Shown in pieces: positions 44,761 to 57,048 of a DNA stretch of 64,000 nt. The notes beneath the pieces were generated by a model. It did no database searches. It was not told the origin of the DNA and saw only the letters and a program-made list of their open reading frames with translations. This DNA comes from Sediminihabitans luteus (GTDB lineage Bacteria; Actinomycetota; Actinomycetes; Actinomycetales; Cellulomonadaceae). Each line of letters begins with the position of its first letter. The first letter of the stretch is position 1. The DNA is taken from assembly GCF_002797595.1 (NCBI RefSeq), contig NZ_PGFE01000004.1, positions 269,957-333,956 on the forward strand, in the 5' to 3' direction. Made by a program: the position numbers and the translations under genes.

Positions 44761-45911
44761 AGGTCCTCGCCGCGATGTCGGGCGGCGTCGACTCGGCCGT
44801 CGCGGCCGCGCTCGCGGTCGAGGCCGGGCACGAGGTCGTGGGCGTGCACATGGCGCTCTCGCGCTCGCGCGACCAGTTCCGCACCGGGTCGCGCGGCTGC
44901 TGCTCGATCGAGGACGCGGGCGACGCGCGCCGCGCGGCCGACGTGCTCGGCATCCCGTACTACGTGTGGGACCTCTCGGAGCGGTTCGAGGAGACCGTCG
45001 TGGCGGACTTCCTCGACGAGTACGCGGCCGGGCGCACGCCCAACCCGTGCGTGCGGTGCAACGAGCACATCAAGTTCGAGGCGCTGCTCGACAAGGCGAC
45101 GGCGCTCGGCTTCGACGCCGTCGCGACGGGCCACTACGCGCAGGTCGTGACCCGGGACGTGCCCGACGTGTCGGACGACGCGGCGCCGGGCGCCGTCCGC
45201 CGCGTGAACGAGCTGCACCGCGCGGTCGACGCGGCCAAGGACCAGTCGTACGTGCTCGCGGTCATGGGGCCCGAGCGGCTCGCGCGCTCGATCTTCCCGC
45301 TCGGCGGGTTCGCGTCGAAGGACGAGGTGCGCGCCGAGGCCGAGCGCCGGGGCCTGTCGGTCTCGAACAAGCCGGACTCGTACGACATCTGCTTCGTGGC
45401 CGACGGCGACACGCAGGGGTTCCTGCGCGAGCGTCTCGGGGCGCGGCCCGGCGAGATCGTCGACGCCGCGGGCGAGGTCGTGGGCGCCCACGACGGCGCG
45501 TACGCGTTCACGGTCGGCCAGCGCAAGGGCCTGGGCGTGGACCGCCCCGCACCCGACGGCCGCCCGCGCTACGTGCTCGAGGTCGACACGGCCGCGAACC
45601 GGGTCGTGATCGGTGCGGCCGAGCTGCTGAGCGTCGACCGGGTCGTGGGGGAGCGCAGCGTGTGGCTCGCGCCCGACGTGCTCGACGCCGCCGCCGGCGG
45701 CTGGTTCGACGCGCAGGTCCAGGTGCGCGCGCACGGCGCGCCGGTCGCGGCCCGCGTGCGGGCGACGCCCGGCGAGGGCACCGAGGTCGAGCTCGTCGGC
45801 CCGCCCCTGCGCGGGGTCGCGGCCGGGCAGTCGCTCGTGGTCTACCGGGGCACGCGCGTGCTCGGGCAGTCGACCGTCGCGAGCGCCGGACGGCGTCCGC
45901 CTCAGCCCTGA
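44757..45911 (+). CDS. mnmA: tRNA 2-thiouridylase MnmA
   Basis: 384 residues. It installs sulfur on uridine 34 of tRNAs for Lys, Glu and Gln. The PP-loop [10 protein letters not shown] (6-15) binds ATP; catalytic cysteines are C101 ([12 protein letters not shown]) and C212 (SYDICFVAD). [10 protein letters not shown] is a family hallmark. Starts inside the stop of the cysteine desulfurase gene. Its last 10 bases overlap the end of the convergent SnoaL-like gene. Confidence 0.96.
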   Translation: MKVLAAMSGGVDSAVAAALAVEAGHEVVGVHMALSRSRDQFRTGSRGCCSIEDAGDARRAADVLGIPYYVWDLSERFEETVVADFLDEYAAGRTPNPCVRCNEHIKFEALLDKATALGFDAVATGHYAQVVTRDVPDVSDDAAPGAVRRVNELHRAVDAAKDQSYVLAVMGPERLARSIFPLGGFASKDEVRAEAERRGLSVSNKPDSYDICFVADGDTQGFLRERLGARPGEIVDAAGEVVGAHDGAYAFTVGQRKGLGVDRPAPDGRPRYVLEVDTAANRVVIGAAELLSVDRVVGERSVWLAPDVLDAAAGGWFDAQVQVRAHGAPVAARVRATPGEGTEVELVGPPLRGVAAGQSLVVYRGTRVLGQSTVASAGRRPPQP

Positions 45912-46330
45912 CGCGCGGGCCCGGGCCCGGTCAGCAGCGCGACGAGCGTCGCGTCGTCGCGCACCGCCCAGTGCTCGACCTCGCGACCCTGCGCGAACCG
46001 CAGCATGTGCATCTCGTGGATCGTGAACGTGCGACCGGTCGGCGCGATGCCGCGGAAGTACCCCGTGTGGCGTGCGGTGAACGCGACGTGCAGCGCCACG
46101 AGCTCGCCCTCGGCGACCGCGTGCAGCACCTCGACGCGCTGGTCGCTGAACGCGTTCGAGAGCCAGTGCATGGTCGCGACCAGGCCGACCGCGTCGTCCG
46201 TGCCGCGCGTGAGCGGGTCGTGGTCGTGGAACCCGGGCGCGAGGACCGACGCGAGCGGCGCCTCGAGGTTCCCGGGCAGCAGGCGCGTGTGCACCTCGAT
46301 CGCCGCGGCCTTGTTCGTCGACGTGCTCAT
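45902..46330 (-). CDS. SnoaL-like/ester cyclase-type protein (NTF2 fold)
   Basis: 142 residues with the NTF2-like pattern of SnoaL/ester cyclase proteins: [41 protein letters not shown] and [22 protein letters not shown]. No polyketide genes are near, so a cyclase role is unlikely; many members have no known substrate. The ATG has GGAGG (minus strand, 46336-46340). Its 3' end overlaps mnmA tail to tail by 10 bases. Confidence 0.75.
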   Translation of the reverse strand: MSTSTNKAAAIEVHTRLLPGNLEAPLASVLAPGFHDHDPLTRGTDDAVGLVATMHWLSNAFSDQRVEVLHAVAEGELVALHVAFTARHTGYFRGIAPTGRTFTIHEMHMLRFAQGREVEHWAVRDDATLVALLTGPGPARQG

Positions 46331-46423
46331 CCGGACCTCCTCCGCACGCCGTCGGGGGTACGGCGTCCCTGCGTGGAGGGAGGACGGTGCCCGGCGTTCG
46401 TGACGCTCGGTAGCCTTGCGGTC

Positions 46424-47449
46424 ATGACGACGGTGAGCGGGCGCGGCCCCCGACCAGGGACGGACCCCCTCGAGGCGCAGCAGGTCGTGCTCGGCGACCT
46501 CGCCGAGCTCGCGAGCGGTGCCCGGGCGCTGCCGTTCGCGGTGCAGCTGCCCGCGCGCGGGCCCGAGGCCGGGCCGCTGGGGCGCACCGCGGCGCTGCTC
46601 ACCGAGCTCGCGGTCGAGCTCGGCCCGCACGGATGGAAGCTCGCCGACCGCCCGGGCATGGATGAGCGGCGCGCCCGGTCGCTGGTCGACGACGACCTGG
46701 GGGCGCTCGCGATCGCCGCCTACGGGTACGCCGGCCCGCTCGCGGTCGCGGCCGTGGGGCCGTGGTCCCTCGCCGCCGAGCTGTACCTGGCGCGTGGTGA
46801 CCGCGTGCTGGCGGACGTCGGGGCGCGGGCCGAGCTCGCGGCCTCGCTCGCCGCCGGGCTGGTCGAGCACGTCGCGCACGTGCGCCGGCAGGTGCCGGGT
46901 GCCGAGGTCGTGGTCCAGCTCGACGAGCACCTGCTCGCGCAGGTCGGCGCCGGCGTCCTGCCCACGTTCTCCGGGTTCTCGCGCCTGAGGGCTGTGCCGG
47001 GGCCGGACGTCGTCGAGGGCCTCGCGGTGGTCGTCGACGCGCTGCGGGCGGCCGGGGCGCGCGTCGTCGTGCACGTCGGCTCGTCGTGGACGGGTGTCGG
47101 GCCCGCGGTGCTCGCCGGGGTCGACGCGGTGGGCGTCGACCTGCGCACGGGCACCTGGGACGAGCGGCTCTGGGAGCACCTCGCGCGGGCCGTCGAGCGC
47201 GGTGTCGCGCTGTGGGCCGGCCTGCCGCCCGCGCAGGTCTCGCAGTGCGCCGGGCCCGACGTGGTCGCGCTCGCGGACGCCGTCGCCGTGCCCTGGCGCC
47301 GCATCGGGCTGCCCGTCCCGGGGCTCGCCGACGTCACGCTGTGCGAGTCGGGCGCCGAGATCGCGCGGGGGTCGCTCGACGCCGCGCGCGCCGTCACGGG
47401 CAACCTCGGCCGGGCGGCCGCGATCCTCGCCGAGCGCGCCGAGGGCTGA
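46424..47449 (+). CDS. MetE-like (cobalamin-independent methionine synthase C-domain) protein, zinc site degraded
   Basis: 341 residues, less than half of MetE. It looks like the MetE C-terminal barrel (VVVQLDEHLLAQV, LWAGLPPAQVSQ), but the zinc-binding H-x-C is replaced by VVHVGSSWTG; only a lone Cys in VTLCESGAEIARG remains. It therefore probably does not make methionine. A similar truncated protein sits beside ligA and mnmA in mycobacteria (Rv3015c-like), pointing to a conserved unknown role. TAGCCT (46411-46416) ends 7 bases before the ATG. Confidence 0.75.
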   Translation: MTTVSGRGPRPGTDPLEAQQVVLGDLAELASGARALPFAVQLPARGPEAGPLGRTAALLTELAVELGPHGWKLADRPGMDERRARSLVDDDLGALAIAAYGYAGPLAVAAVGPWSLAAELYLARGDRVLADVGARAELAASLAAGLVEHVAHVRRQVPGAEVVVQLDEHLLAQVGAGVLPTFSGFSRLRAVPGPDVVEGLAVVVDALRAAGARVVVHVGSSWTGVGPAVLAGVDAVGVDLRTGTWDERLWEHLARAVERGVALWAGLPPAQVSQCAGPDVVALADAVAVPWRRIGLPVPGLADVTLCESGAEIARGSLDAARAVTGNLGRAAAILAERAEG

Positions 47450-47468
47450 TCGGGGCGGCGAGCGCGTC

Positions 47469-49535
47469 TCAGGCGAGCCGCTCGCGCAGGAACTCGTAGT
47501 GCACGGCCGCCATGTACGAGGCCTGGGCGTTGTCGGCCGCGCCGCCGTGGCCGCCCTCGACGTTCTCGTAGTAGGTCACGTCCTTGCCGGCGGCGAGCAT
47601 GAGCGCGGCCATCTTGCGCGCGTGGCCCGGGTGCACGCGGTCGTCCTTGGTCGAGGTCGTGAACAGCACGGGCGGGTAGGAGCGCCGGGCGTCGAAGAGG
47701 TGGTACGGCGAGAACGTACGCACGAACTCCCACTGCTCGGGGTCGTCGGGGTCGCCGTACTCCGCCGTCCACGAGGCGCCGGCGAGCAGGTGCGAGTAGC
47801 GCTTCATGTCGAGCAGCGGCACGCCCACGATGATCGCGCCGAACAGCTCGGGGTACTGCGTGAGCATGTTCCCGGCGAGCAGGCCGCCGTTGCTGCGGCC
47901 CTCCATGCCCAGGCGTGCGGGCGTCGTGATCCCGCGGTCCACGAGGTCGCGCGCGACCGCCGCGAAGTCCTCGTAGGCGCGGTGCCGCCGGTGCGTGAGC
48001 GCCGCCTGGTGCCAGGCGGGGCCGTACTCGCCGCCGCCGCGGATGTTCGCCACGACGTGCACGCCGCCGCGCGCGAGCCACGCGCGCCCGCTCGTGCCCG
48101 AGTACGACGGGGTCAGCGAGACCTCGAACCCGCCGTACCCGTAGAGCAGGGCGGGGGCGGGGCCCGCGTCGCCCGAGACCAGCTCCTGGCGGCCCACGAC
48201 GAAGTACGGGACCCGGGTCCCGTCGTCCGACACCGCGAAGTGCTGCTGCGCGACCATCCCGGTCGCGTCGAACCGGGCGGGGCTCGACTTGAGCGGCTCG
48301 GGCGCCGCGTCGGCGGTGCCGACGTCGAGCAGCGAGAGGGTCGACGGCGTGAGGAAGTCGGTCGTGACGAGCCACACCGCGTCGGACTCCTCGACGTCGA
48401 CCGCGCCGACGCTCACCGTGCCGAGCGAGGGCACGCCGCCGGGGGTGCGGCGGTCCCACGAGGTCCCGGGGGCGCTGCCGGGCGCGGGCGGGGTCAGCAC
48501 CTCGAGCCGGTTCGCGACGTGCTCGAGCGTCGTGAGCACGAGGTGGTGCCGGGTCCAGGTCGCGTCGGCGAGCGAGGTCGAGGGCGTGGGCACGAACAGC
48601 GGGGTCAGGCGGCGCTCGCCCGCGAGGAACGCGTCGAGCTCGACCGCCAGGAGCGCGCCCGCGGGGTGCGTGACCTCCCCGGCGGGCGTGGTCACGGTCC
48701 AGTCGTCGCGCAGGTCGACGAGCAGCCACTCGCGCCGGGCGCCGGCCGAGGCCGAGGCGGGCACGTCGACGCGCACGAGGGCGTCGTCGCGCACCAGGTA
48801 CAGGTCGGCGGAGTAGAAGCCGGTCGCGCGGCGCACCCAGTCGCGCTCGAACCCGGGCGTGGACGTGTGCCAGCCCGAGACCGCGAGGTCGTCGTGCTCG
48901 GCCTCGAACACGGTCGTCGCGGCGTCGATCGGGGTGCCGCGCCGCCACCGCCGGACGAGCCGGGCGTACCCGGACGCGGTCGTGGTGCCGGGCCCGAGGT
49001 CGGCCGAGAGCCAGACGGTGTCGTCGTTGACCCAGGCGAGCCCGCCCTTGCCGAGCGGACGCTCGAACCCGCCCTCGGCCGCGGGGACGAACCGCAGGTC
49101 GACGAGGTCGAACTCGCGCGTCACGTCGGCATCCGAGCCGCCGGGGGAGAGGTCGACGAGCGCGCGCCGGAACTCCGGGCGGCGCACGCTCGCGCCGTGC
49201 CACACCCAGCTCTCGCCCTCGGCGGCGCTCAGCGCGTCGAGGTCGAGCACGGTCTCCCACGCGGGCGACGCGGTGCGGTACTGCTCGAGCGTCGTGCGGC
49301 GCCAGATCCCGCGCGGGTGCTCGGCGTCGCGCCAGAAGTTGTAGTAGAGGTCACCGATCTTGGAGACCGCGGCGATCTTGTCGTCGGCGTCGAGGACCTC
49401 GCGGATCGCGTCGCGGGTGCGTCCGAACGACGGGGTCGAGGCGATGTCGACGGCGGACTCGGCGTTGCGCGCGCGGACCCAGTCGAGCGCCTCGGCACCC
49501 TCGACGTCCTCGAGCCACAGGTAGGGATCGGTCAT
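47469..49535 (-). CDS. Prolyl oligopeptidase family serine peptidase (S9A)
   Basis: 688 residues, normal for S9A. The N-terminal YLWLEDVEGAEALDWVRARN and a beta-propeller (~70-410) lead to the catalytic alpha/beta domain: GGFEVSLTPSYSG, IRGGGEYGPAWHQAA, nucleophile S548 in GRSNGGLL, Asp in TSTKDDRVHPGH and His in VEGGHGG. It cleaves short peptides after proline. No signal peptide. The minus-strand hexamer TAGGGT (49543-49548) ends 7 bases before the ATG, so leaderless. Divergent from adhE. Confidence 0.93.
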   Translation of the reverse strand: MTDPYLWLEDVEGAEALDWVRARNAESAVDIASTPSFGRTRDAIREVLDADDKIAAVSKIGDLYYNFWRDAEHPRGIWRRTTLEQYRTASPAWETVLDLDALSAAEGESWVWHGASVRRPEFRRALVDLSPGGSDADVTREFDLVDLRFVPAAEGGFERPLGKGGLAWVNDDTVWLSADLGPGTTTASGYARLVRRWRRGTPIDAATTVFEAEHDDLAVSGWHTSTPGFERDWVRRATGFYSADLYLVRDDALVRVDVPASASAGARREWLLVDLRDDWTVTTPAGEVTHPAGALLAVELDAFLAGERRLTPLFVPTPSTSLADATWTRHHLVLTTLEHVANRLEVLTPPAPGSAPGTSWDRRTPGGVPSLGTVSVGAVDVEESDAVWLVTTDFLTPSTLSLLDVGTADAAPEPLKSSPARFDATGMVAQQHFAVSDDGTRVPYFVVGRQELVSGDAGPAPALLYGYGGFEVSLTPSYSGTSGRAWLARGGVHVVANIRGGGEYGPAWHQAALTHRRHRAYEDFAAVARDLVDRGITTPARLGMEGRSNGGLLAGNMLTQYPELFGAIIVGVPLLDMKRYSHLLAGASWTAEYGDPDDPEQWEFVRTFSPYHLFDARRSYPPVLFTTSTKDDRVHPGHARKMAALMLAAGKDVTYYENVEGGHGGAADNAQASYMAAVHYEFLRERLA

Positions 49536-49597
49536 GGCGCACACCCTAGTCCGACGCCTCGTGCGGGCCCTGTGAGCGAGGAGACACCGTCCTGGTG

Positions 49598-49635
49598 TTG
49601 GCATCCGCCGCACCTTGTGAAAGACTTCACAAGGT
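49598..49635 (+). promoter_or_regulatory. Rex operator over the adhE promoter
   Basis: TTGTGAAAGACTTCACAA (49615-49632) fits the Rex consensus TTGTGAA-N4-TTCACAA without mismatch, and the palindrome extends to 10-bp arms (49612-49635). TTGGCA (49598-49603) is a plausible -35; 17 bases on, the -10 (AAGACT, 49621-49626) falls inside the operator. Rex represses fermentative genes when NAD+ is high and releases at high NADH. No rex gene is in the window. Confidence 0.92.
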
Positions 49636-49672
49636 AAGCACCGGACAGGGAACACCGGACGAGGGAGACACG

Positions 49673-52375
49673 ATGACCACCCAGGGGACCCCGAGCGGGA
49701 CGGGCGCGAACGCCACGACCGCCGAGATCGACGGGCTCGTAGCCAACGGGCTCAAGGCGCTCGACGCGTACGCGGGCTACACGCAGGAGCAGATCGACCA
49801 CATCGTGACCAAGGCGTCCATCGCGGCGCTGCACGAGCACGGGTCGCTCGCGCTCCAGGCGGTCGCCGAGACCGGCCGCGGGGTCTTCGAGGACAAGGCC
49901 ACCAAGAACATCTTCGCGTGCGAGCACGTGCCGAACTCGATGGCGAACCTCAAGACTGTCGGGGTCATCGGGCGCGACGAGATCAACGGCATCGTCGAGA
50001 TCGCCGAGCCCGTCGGCGTCGTCGCCGGCATCACGCCCGTGACCAACCCGACCTCGACCGCCATCTTCAAGGCGCTCATCGCGCTCAAGACGCGCAACCC
50101 GATCATCTTCGCGTTCCACCCCTCGGCGCAGCAGTGCTCGATCGCCGCGGCCCGCGTCGTGCGCGACGCCGCGATCGCGGCCGGCGCGCCCGTCGACTGC
50201 ATCCAGTGGGTCGAGCACCCGTCGATCGAGGCGACCGGCGCGCTCATGAACCACGACGGCGTCGCGCTCATCCTCGCCACCGGCGGCAACGCGATGGTCC
50301 GCGCCGCGTACTCCGCGGGCAAGCCCGCGCTCGGCGTCGGCGCGGGCAACGTCCCCGCCTGGGTCGAGCGGACCGCCGACGTCGGCCGTGCGGTGCACGA
50401 CCTCGTGATCTCCAAGTCGTTCGACAACGGCATGGTCTGCGCGTCCGAGCAGGCAGCGATCATCGACGACGAGATCTACGACGAGGCCATGGCCGGGCTC
50501 GAGCGCCTGCACGCCTACCGCGCCACCCCCGCCGAGAAGGCCATGCTCGAGCGCTTCGTGTTCGGCGTCGAGGCGGACGGCACGAGCTGCGCCGGCGCAA
50601 AGCTCAACGCGAAGGTCGTGGGGCAGAGCCCCGCGTGGATCGCCGAGCAGGCCGGGTTCTCGGTGCCCGAGGAGACCTCGGTGATCCTCGCCGAGATCGG
50701 CTCGGTCGGCCCGCAGGAGCCGCTGTCGCGCGAGAAGCTCGCGCCCGTGCTCGCGGTGCTGCGCTCGACCTCGCGCGAGGAGGGCATCCGCCTCGCCGAG
50801 CAGATGGTCGAGTTCGACGGCCTCGGCCACTCCGCCGCGATCCACACGTCCGACGAGGCGCTCGTCGAGGAGTTCGGCCGTCGCGTCAAGGCCGTGCGCG
50901 TGCTGTGGAACCAGCCCTCGGCGCTCGGCGGCATCGGCGACATCTACAACGCGCTCATCCCGTCCCTGACGCTCGGCTGCGGCTCGTACGGCCGCAACTC
51001 GGTGTCCAACAACGTCTCGGCGGTCAACCTCGTGAACGTCAAGCGCGTCGCCCGCCGCAACAACAACATGCAGTGGTTCAAGGTCCCGGGCAAGACGTAC
51101 TTCGAGCCCAACGCGATCCGGTACCTCTCCCAGATGCCCGACGTCCACAAGGTCACGATCGTCACGGACTCCGTGATGACGCAGATCGGCGTCGTCGACA
51201 CCGTGCTCGGGCAGCTCAACGCGCGCTCCGAGGCCGTGTCGGTGCAGATCATCGACGACGTCGAGCCCGAGCCGACGGTCGCGACCGTGACCAAGGGCGC
51301 GGAGGCCATGCGGCACTTCCAGCCCGACACCATCGTCGCCGTCGGCGGCGGGTCGCCCATGGACGCCGCGAAGGTCATGTGGCTGCTCTACGAGCACCCC
51401 GAGATCGACTTTGCCGACACGCGCGAGAAGTTCTTCGACGTGCGCAAGCGCGCGTTCAAGTTCCCGCCGCTCGGCGAGCTCGCCAAGCTCGTGTGCATCC
51501 CGACGTCGTCCGGCACGGGCTCCGAGGTCACGCCGTTCGCCGTGATCTCCGACCCGACCACGGGCTTCAAGTACCCGCTCGCGGACTACGCGCTCACGCC
51601 GTCGGTCGCGATCGTCGACCCCGTGCTCACCTCCACGATGCCGGCCAAGCTCGCCGCGGACTCCGGCTTCGACGCGCTCACGCACGCGACCGAGGCGTTC
51701 GTCTCGGTCTACGCCAACGACTTCACCGACGGGCTGTGCCTGCAGGCGATCAAGATGGTCTTCGAGCACATCGAGACGTCGGTGACCGTGGGCGGCGACG
51801 CGACCGTGGCGCGCGAGAAGATGCACAACGCGGCGTCCATCGCCGGCATGGCGTTCGCCAACGCGATGCTCGGCATGGTGCACGCCATGGCGCACACCGT
51901 GGGCTCGACCTACCACCTCGTGCACGGCCGGACGAACGCCGTCCTGCTCCCGCACGTGATCCGGTACAACGGCCAGGTGCCCGCCAAGGCGACCGCGTGG
52001 CCCAAGGCCGACCGGTACGTCGCGCCCGAGCGCTTCCAGCAGATCGCCCAGCACCTCGGGCTCCCGGCGGCGACGCCCGACGAGGCCGTCGAGTCCTACG
52101 CCTCGGCGGTCGAGGAGCTGCGCACGAAGGTCGGGATCGAGCGCCGGTTCAAGGACCAGGGCGTCGACGAGACCTCGTTTAAGAGCTCGCTCGACATGCT
52201 CGCGCTGCGCTCCTTCGAGGACCAGTGCGCGCCTGCCAACCCGAGGATCCCCCTGATCGAGGACATCAAGGACATCCTCGTGGCCGCCTACGACGGCACG
52301 TCGCGCGAGGAGGTCCGCGACGCCCGGCGCGCCGCGGCGCGTGCCGTCGACACCGAGGCCGTGACCACGGCCTGA
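49673..52375 (+). CDS. adhE: Bifunctional acetaldehyde-CoA/alcohol dehydrogenase AdhE
   Basis: 900 residues, full-length. The N-terminal aldehyde dehydrogenase domain (1-~440) has catalytic C256 (NGMVCASEQ) and converts acetyl-CoA to acetaldehyde; the C-terminal iron alcohol dehydrogenase domain has VGGGSPMDAAKVMW and the His-rich FDALTHATEAF and HAMAHTVGSTYHLVHG. It makes ethanol and regenerates NAD+ when oxygen is short, fitting a facultative fermenter. AdhE forms spirosomes in known species. ATG with GAGGGA (49661-49666). Rex control is predicted. Confidence 0.97.
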   Translation: MTTQGTPSGTGANATTAEIDGLVANGLKALDAYAGYTQEQIDHIVTKASIAALHEHGSLALQAVAETGRGVFEDKATKNIFACEHVPNSMANLKTVGVIGRDEINGIVEIAEPVGVVAGITPVTNPTSTAIFKALIALKTRNPIIFAFHPSAQQCSIAAARVVRDAAIAAGAPVDCIQWVEHPSIEATGALMNHDGVALILATGGNAMVRAAYSAGKPALGVGAGNVPAWVERTADVGRAVHDLVISKSFDNGMVCASEQAAIIDDEIYDEAMAGLERLHAYRATPAEKAMLERFVFGVEADGTSCAGAKLNAKVVGQSPAWIAEQAGFSVPEETSVILAEIGSVGPQEPLSREKLAPVLAVLRSTSREEGIRLAEQMVEFDGLGHSAAIHTSDEALVEEFGRRVKAVRVLWNQPSALGGIGDIYNALIPSLTLGCGSYGRNSVSNNVSAVNLVNVKRVARRNNNMQWFKVPGKTYFEPNAIRYLSQMPDVHKVTIVTDSVMTQIGVVDTVLGQLNARSEAVSVQIIDDVEPEPTVATVTKGAEAMRHFQPDTIVAVGGGSPMDAAKVMWLLYEHPEIDFADTREKFFDVRKRAFKFPPLGELAKLVCIPTSSGTGSEVTPFAVISDPTTGFKYPLADYALTPSVAIVDPVLTSTMPAKLAADSGFDALTHATEAFVSVYANDFTDGLCLQAIKMVFEHIETSVTVGGDATVAREKMHNAASIAGMAFANAMLGMVHAMAHTVGSTYHLVHGRTNAVLLPHVIRYNGQVPAKATAWPKADRYVAPERFQQIAQHLGLPAATPDEAVESYASAVEELRTKVGIERRFKDQGVDETSFKSSLDMLALRSFEDQCAPANPRIPLIEDIKDILVAAYDGTSREEVRDARRAAARAVDTEAVTTA

Positions 52376-54994
<2,619 letters not shown>

Positions 54995-55010
54995 CGGCCG
55001 GGCGGTGGCG

Positions 55011-55673
55011 TCAGCGCGCCGCCCAGAGCAGGCCGCGCTCGACGACGGTCCGCACCTCGGGGACCGTGAGGTCCTGCACCGAGTGCCCCATGGTGCACGC
55101 GAAGATCTTCCCGAGCCCCCACCGGCGGGTCCAGATGGCGGGGGAGACCACGGGCTCGGCCCACGGGACGTCGTCGCCCGCGGCGACGGCCGTGGTCGCG
55201 AGCACGTCGTTCATGGTGTCGGTGAGCACCCAGTACTGCTCGGAGTCGAGCTCGATGCGGTCGATGCCGGCGACGACGGGGTGGTCGGCGCGCGCGGGCA
55301 GCACGTCGACGGTGTGGGGCACCGCGTCACGCGGGTGCGCGGCGAACTGCGCGCCGACCATCTGCAGGTAGTCGGTCGCCATCCGGAACGAGTCGAGCAG
55401 GCCTCCGTGCCAGCCGGCGAACCCGGTGCCCGCGGCGACCGCCGCGCGCAGGCCGCGCAGCTCGTCGGCGAGGATCTCGCCCATGGTCCAGCACTGCACG
55501 ATCAGGTCGTTCCGGCCCAGGTCCGGGTCGGTGTAGACCTCGAGCGAGGACTCGACGACGACGTCGAAGCCGTGGGCCTCGAGGTGCGGGACGAACAGGT
55601 CGGTGACCTCCACGGGGGAGTGTCCGTCCCATCCGCCGCGGACGACGAGCGCCCGGCGACCGTGCGTGGTCAT
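55011..55673 (-). CDS. ThuA-like domain protein (trehalose-utilisation type)
   Basis: 220 residues, glutamine amidotransferase-like ThuA fold: ALVVRGGWDGHSP at the N-terminus, NDLIVQCWTMGEILADELR, GTGFAGWHGGLLDSFR and CTMGHSVQDLTVPEV. In rhizobia ThuA with the Gfo/Idh protein ThuB takes part in 3-keto-trehalose formation, so a role in sugar oxidation fits the Gfo/Idh gene at 60822. The ATG overlaps the ROK regulator stop (ATGA), a coupled two-gene operon. Confidence 0.85.
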   Translation of the reverse strand: MTTHGRRALVVRGGWDGHSPVEVTDLFVPHLEAHGFDVVVESSLEVYTDPDLGRNDLIVQCWTMGEILADELRGLRAAVAAGTGFAGWHGGLLDSFRMATDYLQMVGAQFAAHPRDAVPHTVDVLPARADHPVVAGIDRIELDSEQYWVLTDTMNDVLATTAVAAGDDVPWAEPVVSPAIWTRRWGLGKIFACTMGHSVQDLTVPEVRTVVERGLLWAAR

Positions 55674-56878
55674 GCGTCCTCCTGGAGGGTGCGTTCGACG
55701 AGGGCGTCGACCGATGCGGCCGACAGGAGCTGGTCGATGACCATGACGCCGGCCCCGAGGACGCCGGCACGGGCCCCGGTCGTCGCGGTCATGATGCGCA
55801 GGTGCTGCGTGGCCAGCGGCAGCGAGCGCTGGTAGACGGTCTCGCGGATCCCGGCGATGAGGTGCTCGCCCGCCTCGGCCAGCACGCCGCCGATCACGAT
55901 CCGTGCGGGGTTGAGCAGGCTCACGCTCGCGGCGAGCACGGCGCCGATGTCCCGGCCGGCCTGGCGCACCGCCTGGGTCGCGGGCACGTCGCCCGCGCGG
56001 ACGAGGGCGACGACGTCCGCGCTCGTGCCGACCTGCGTGCCGAGCGTGCGCAGCGCTGCGGCGAGCGCGTGCCCGCCGGCGACGGCCTCGAGGCACCCGG
56101 TGTTGCCGCAGCGGCACGGGATGTCGGTCGCGTGGGGCACGGCGACGTGCCCGAGGTCGCCGGCGGCGCCCTGGGCGCCGCGGCGCAGCGCGCCGTCCAT
56201 GATGATCCCTGCGCCGATCCCGGTCGCGACCTTGACGAACAGCAGGTCGCGCTCGGCGGGGTAGGAGATGCGGTGCTCGCCGAGCGCCATGATGTTGACG
56301 TCGTTGTCGACGAGCACCTGCGCCCCGAGCCGCCCCTCGAGCGCGTGGGGCACGTCGACGCCGTCCCAGCCGGGCATGATCGGCGGGTTCACGGGCCGCC
56401 CGTTCGCGTGGTCGACGGGTCCGGGCAGGCCGACGCCGACGCCGGCGAGGTCGGCGAGCGGCCGGCCTGCCGACGCGACGAGCTTCTCGCCGTTCTCCGC
56501 GACCCAGTCGAGCACGCGGTCGGGGCCGTCGGCGATCGCGAGGGGCGCGTCGAGCTCGGCGAGGACGGTCGAGGCGAGGTCGGTGACGGCGAGCCGGGCG
56601 TGGGTCGCGCCGAGGTCGACGCCGAGGATCACGCGGGCGTCGGGGTTGAACGCGTAGGTCGACGGCGGCCGGCCTCCGGTCGAGGTCGCCTCTCCTGCGG
56701 GGGCGATGAGTCCGGTCGCCACGAGCGAGTCGAGCCGGGCGGCGACGGTCGAGCGCGAGTGGCCCGTGACCTGCACGAGCGCGGTGCGGGTGCGGGGAGC
56801 GCCGTCGCGCATCAGCTGGAACATCTCGCCGGCGCCCGTGGGTCGGGGCGCGAACTTGAGCAGCTCCTCCATGAGCAC
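55670..56878 (-). CDS. ROK-family transcriptional regulator
   Basis: 402 residues. An N-terminal winged helix (RTALVQVTGHSRSTVAARLDSLVATGLI) binds DNA; the sugar-kinase-like ROK domain follows with ILGVDLGATHARLAV, VDNDVNIMALGEH and the zinc/ROK motif CRCGNTGCLEAVAGG. It probably represses the divergent ABC operon until its sugar ligand arrives. The GTG at 56878 is used; an ATG two codons later is possible. Co-translated with the ThuA-like gene. Confidence 0.9.
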   Translation of the reverse strand: MLMEELLKFAPRPTGAGEMFQLMRDGAPRTRTALVQVTGHSRSTVAARLDSLVATGLIAPAGEATSTGGRPPSTYAFNPDARVILGVDLGATHARLAVTDLASTVLAELDAPLAIADGPDRVLDWVAENGEKLVASAGRPLADLAGVGVGLPGPVDHANGRPVNPPIMPGWDGVDVPHALEGRLGAQVLVDNDVNIMALGEHRISYPAERDLLFVKVATGIGAGIIMDGALRRGAQGAAGDLGHVAVPHATDIPCRCGNTGCLEAVAGGHALAAALRTLGTQVGTSADVVALVRAGDVPATQAVRQAGRDIGAVLAASVSLLNPARIVIGGVLAEAGEHLIAGIRETVYQRSLPLATQHLRIMTATTGARAGVLGAGVMVIDQLLSAASVDALVERTLQEDA

Positions 56879-56951
56879 AGTGAACCACGCCTTCTCTCGA
56901 CATACCGGGCTCTTCTGCTACCCGAGTCGAAGTAACACTGAGGTAACGATG

Positions 56952-57001
56952 CAAAAGTACCGCACCTTTTGATTGACGGAAGTCATAAGTCGCTCTACGT
57001 T
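56952..57001 (+). promoter_or_regulatory. ABC-operon promoter with AT-rich palindrome (ROK operator candidate)
   Basis: TTGACG (56973-56978) and TACGTT (56996-57001) are spaced by 17 bases, the best sigma-70-type promoter in the window. Directly upstream the palindrome CAAAAG-N8-CTTTTG (56952-56971) forms an AT-rich island, resembling the A/T-flanked sites of ROK repressors such as NagC. The divergent 170-base gap holds no gene. Confidence 0.6.
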
Positions 57002-57048
57002 CGTCACATGGTCACCGTCGACCCGCGCCAGAACAGGAGCCAGCACTG

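Noticed and set aside
46424..47449. Functional methionine synthase MetE
   Set aside because: Half the usual length and lacking the zinc-binding His-x-Cys pair.
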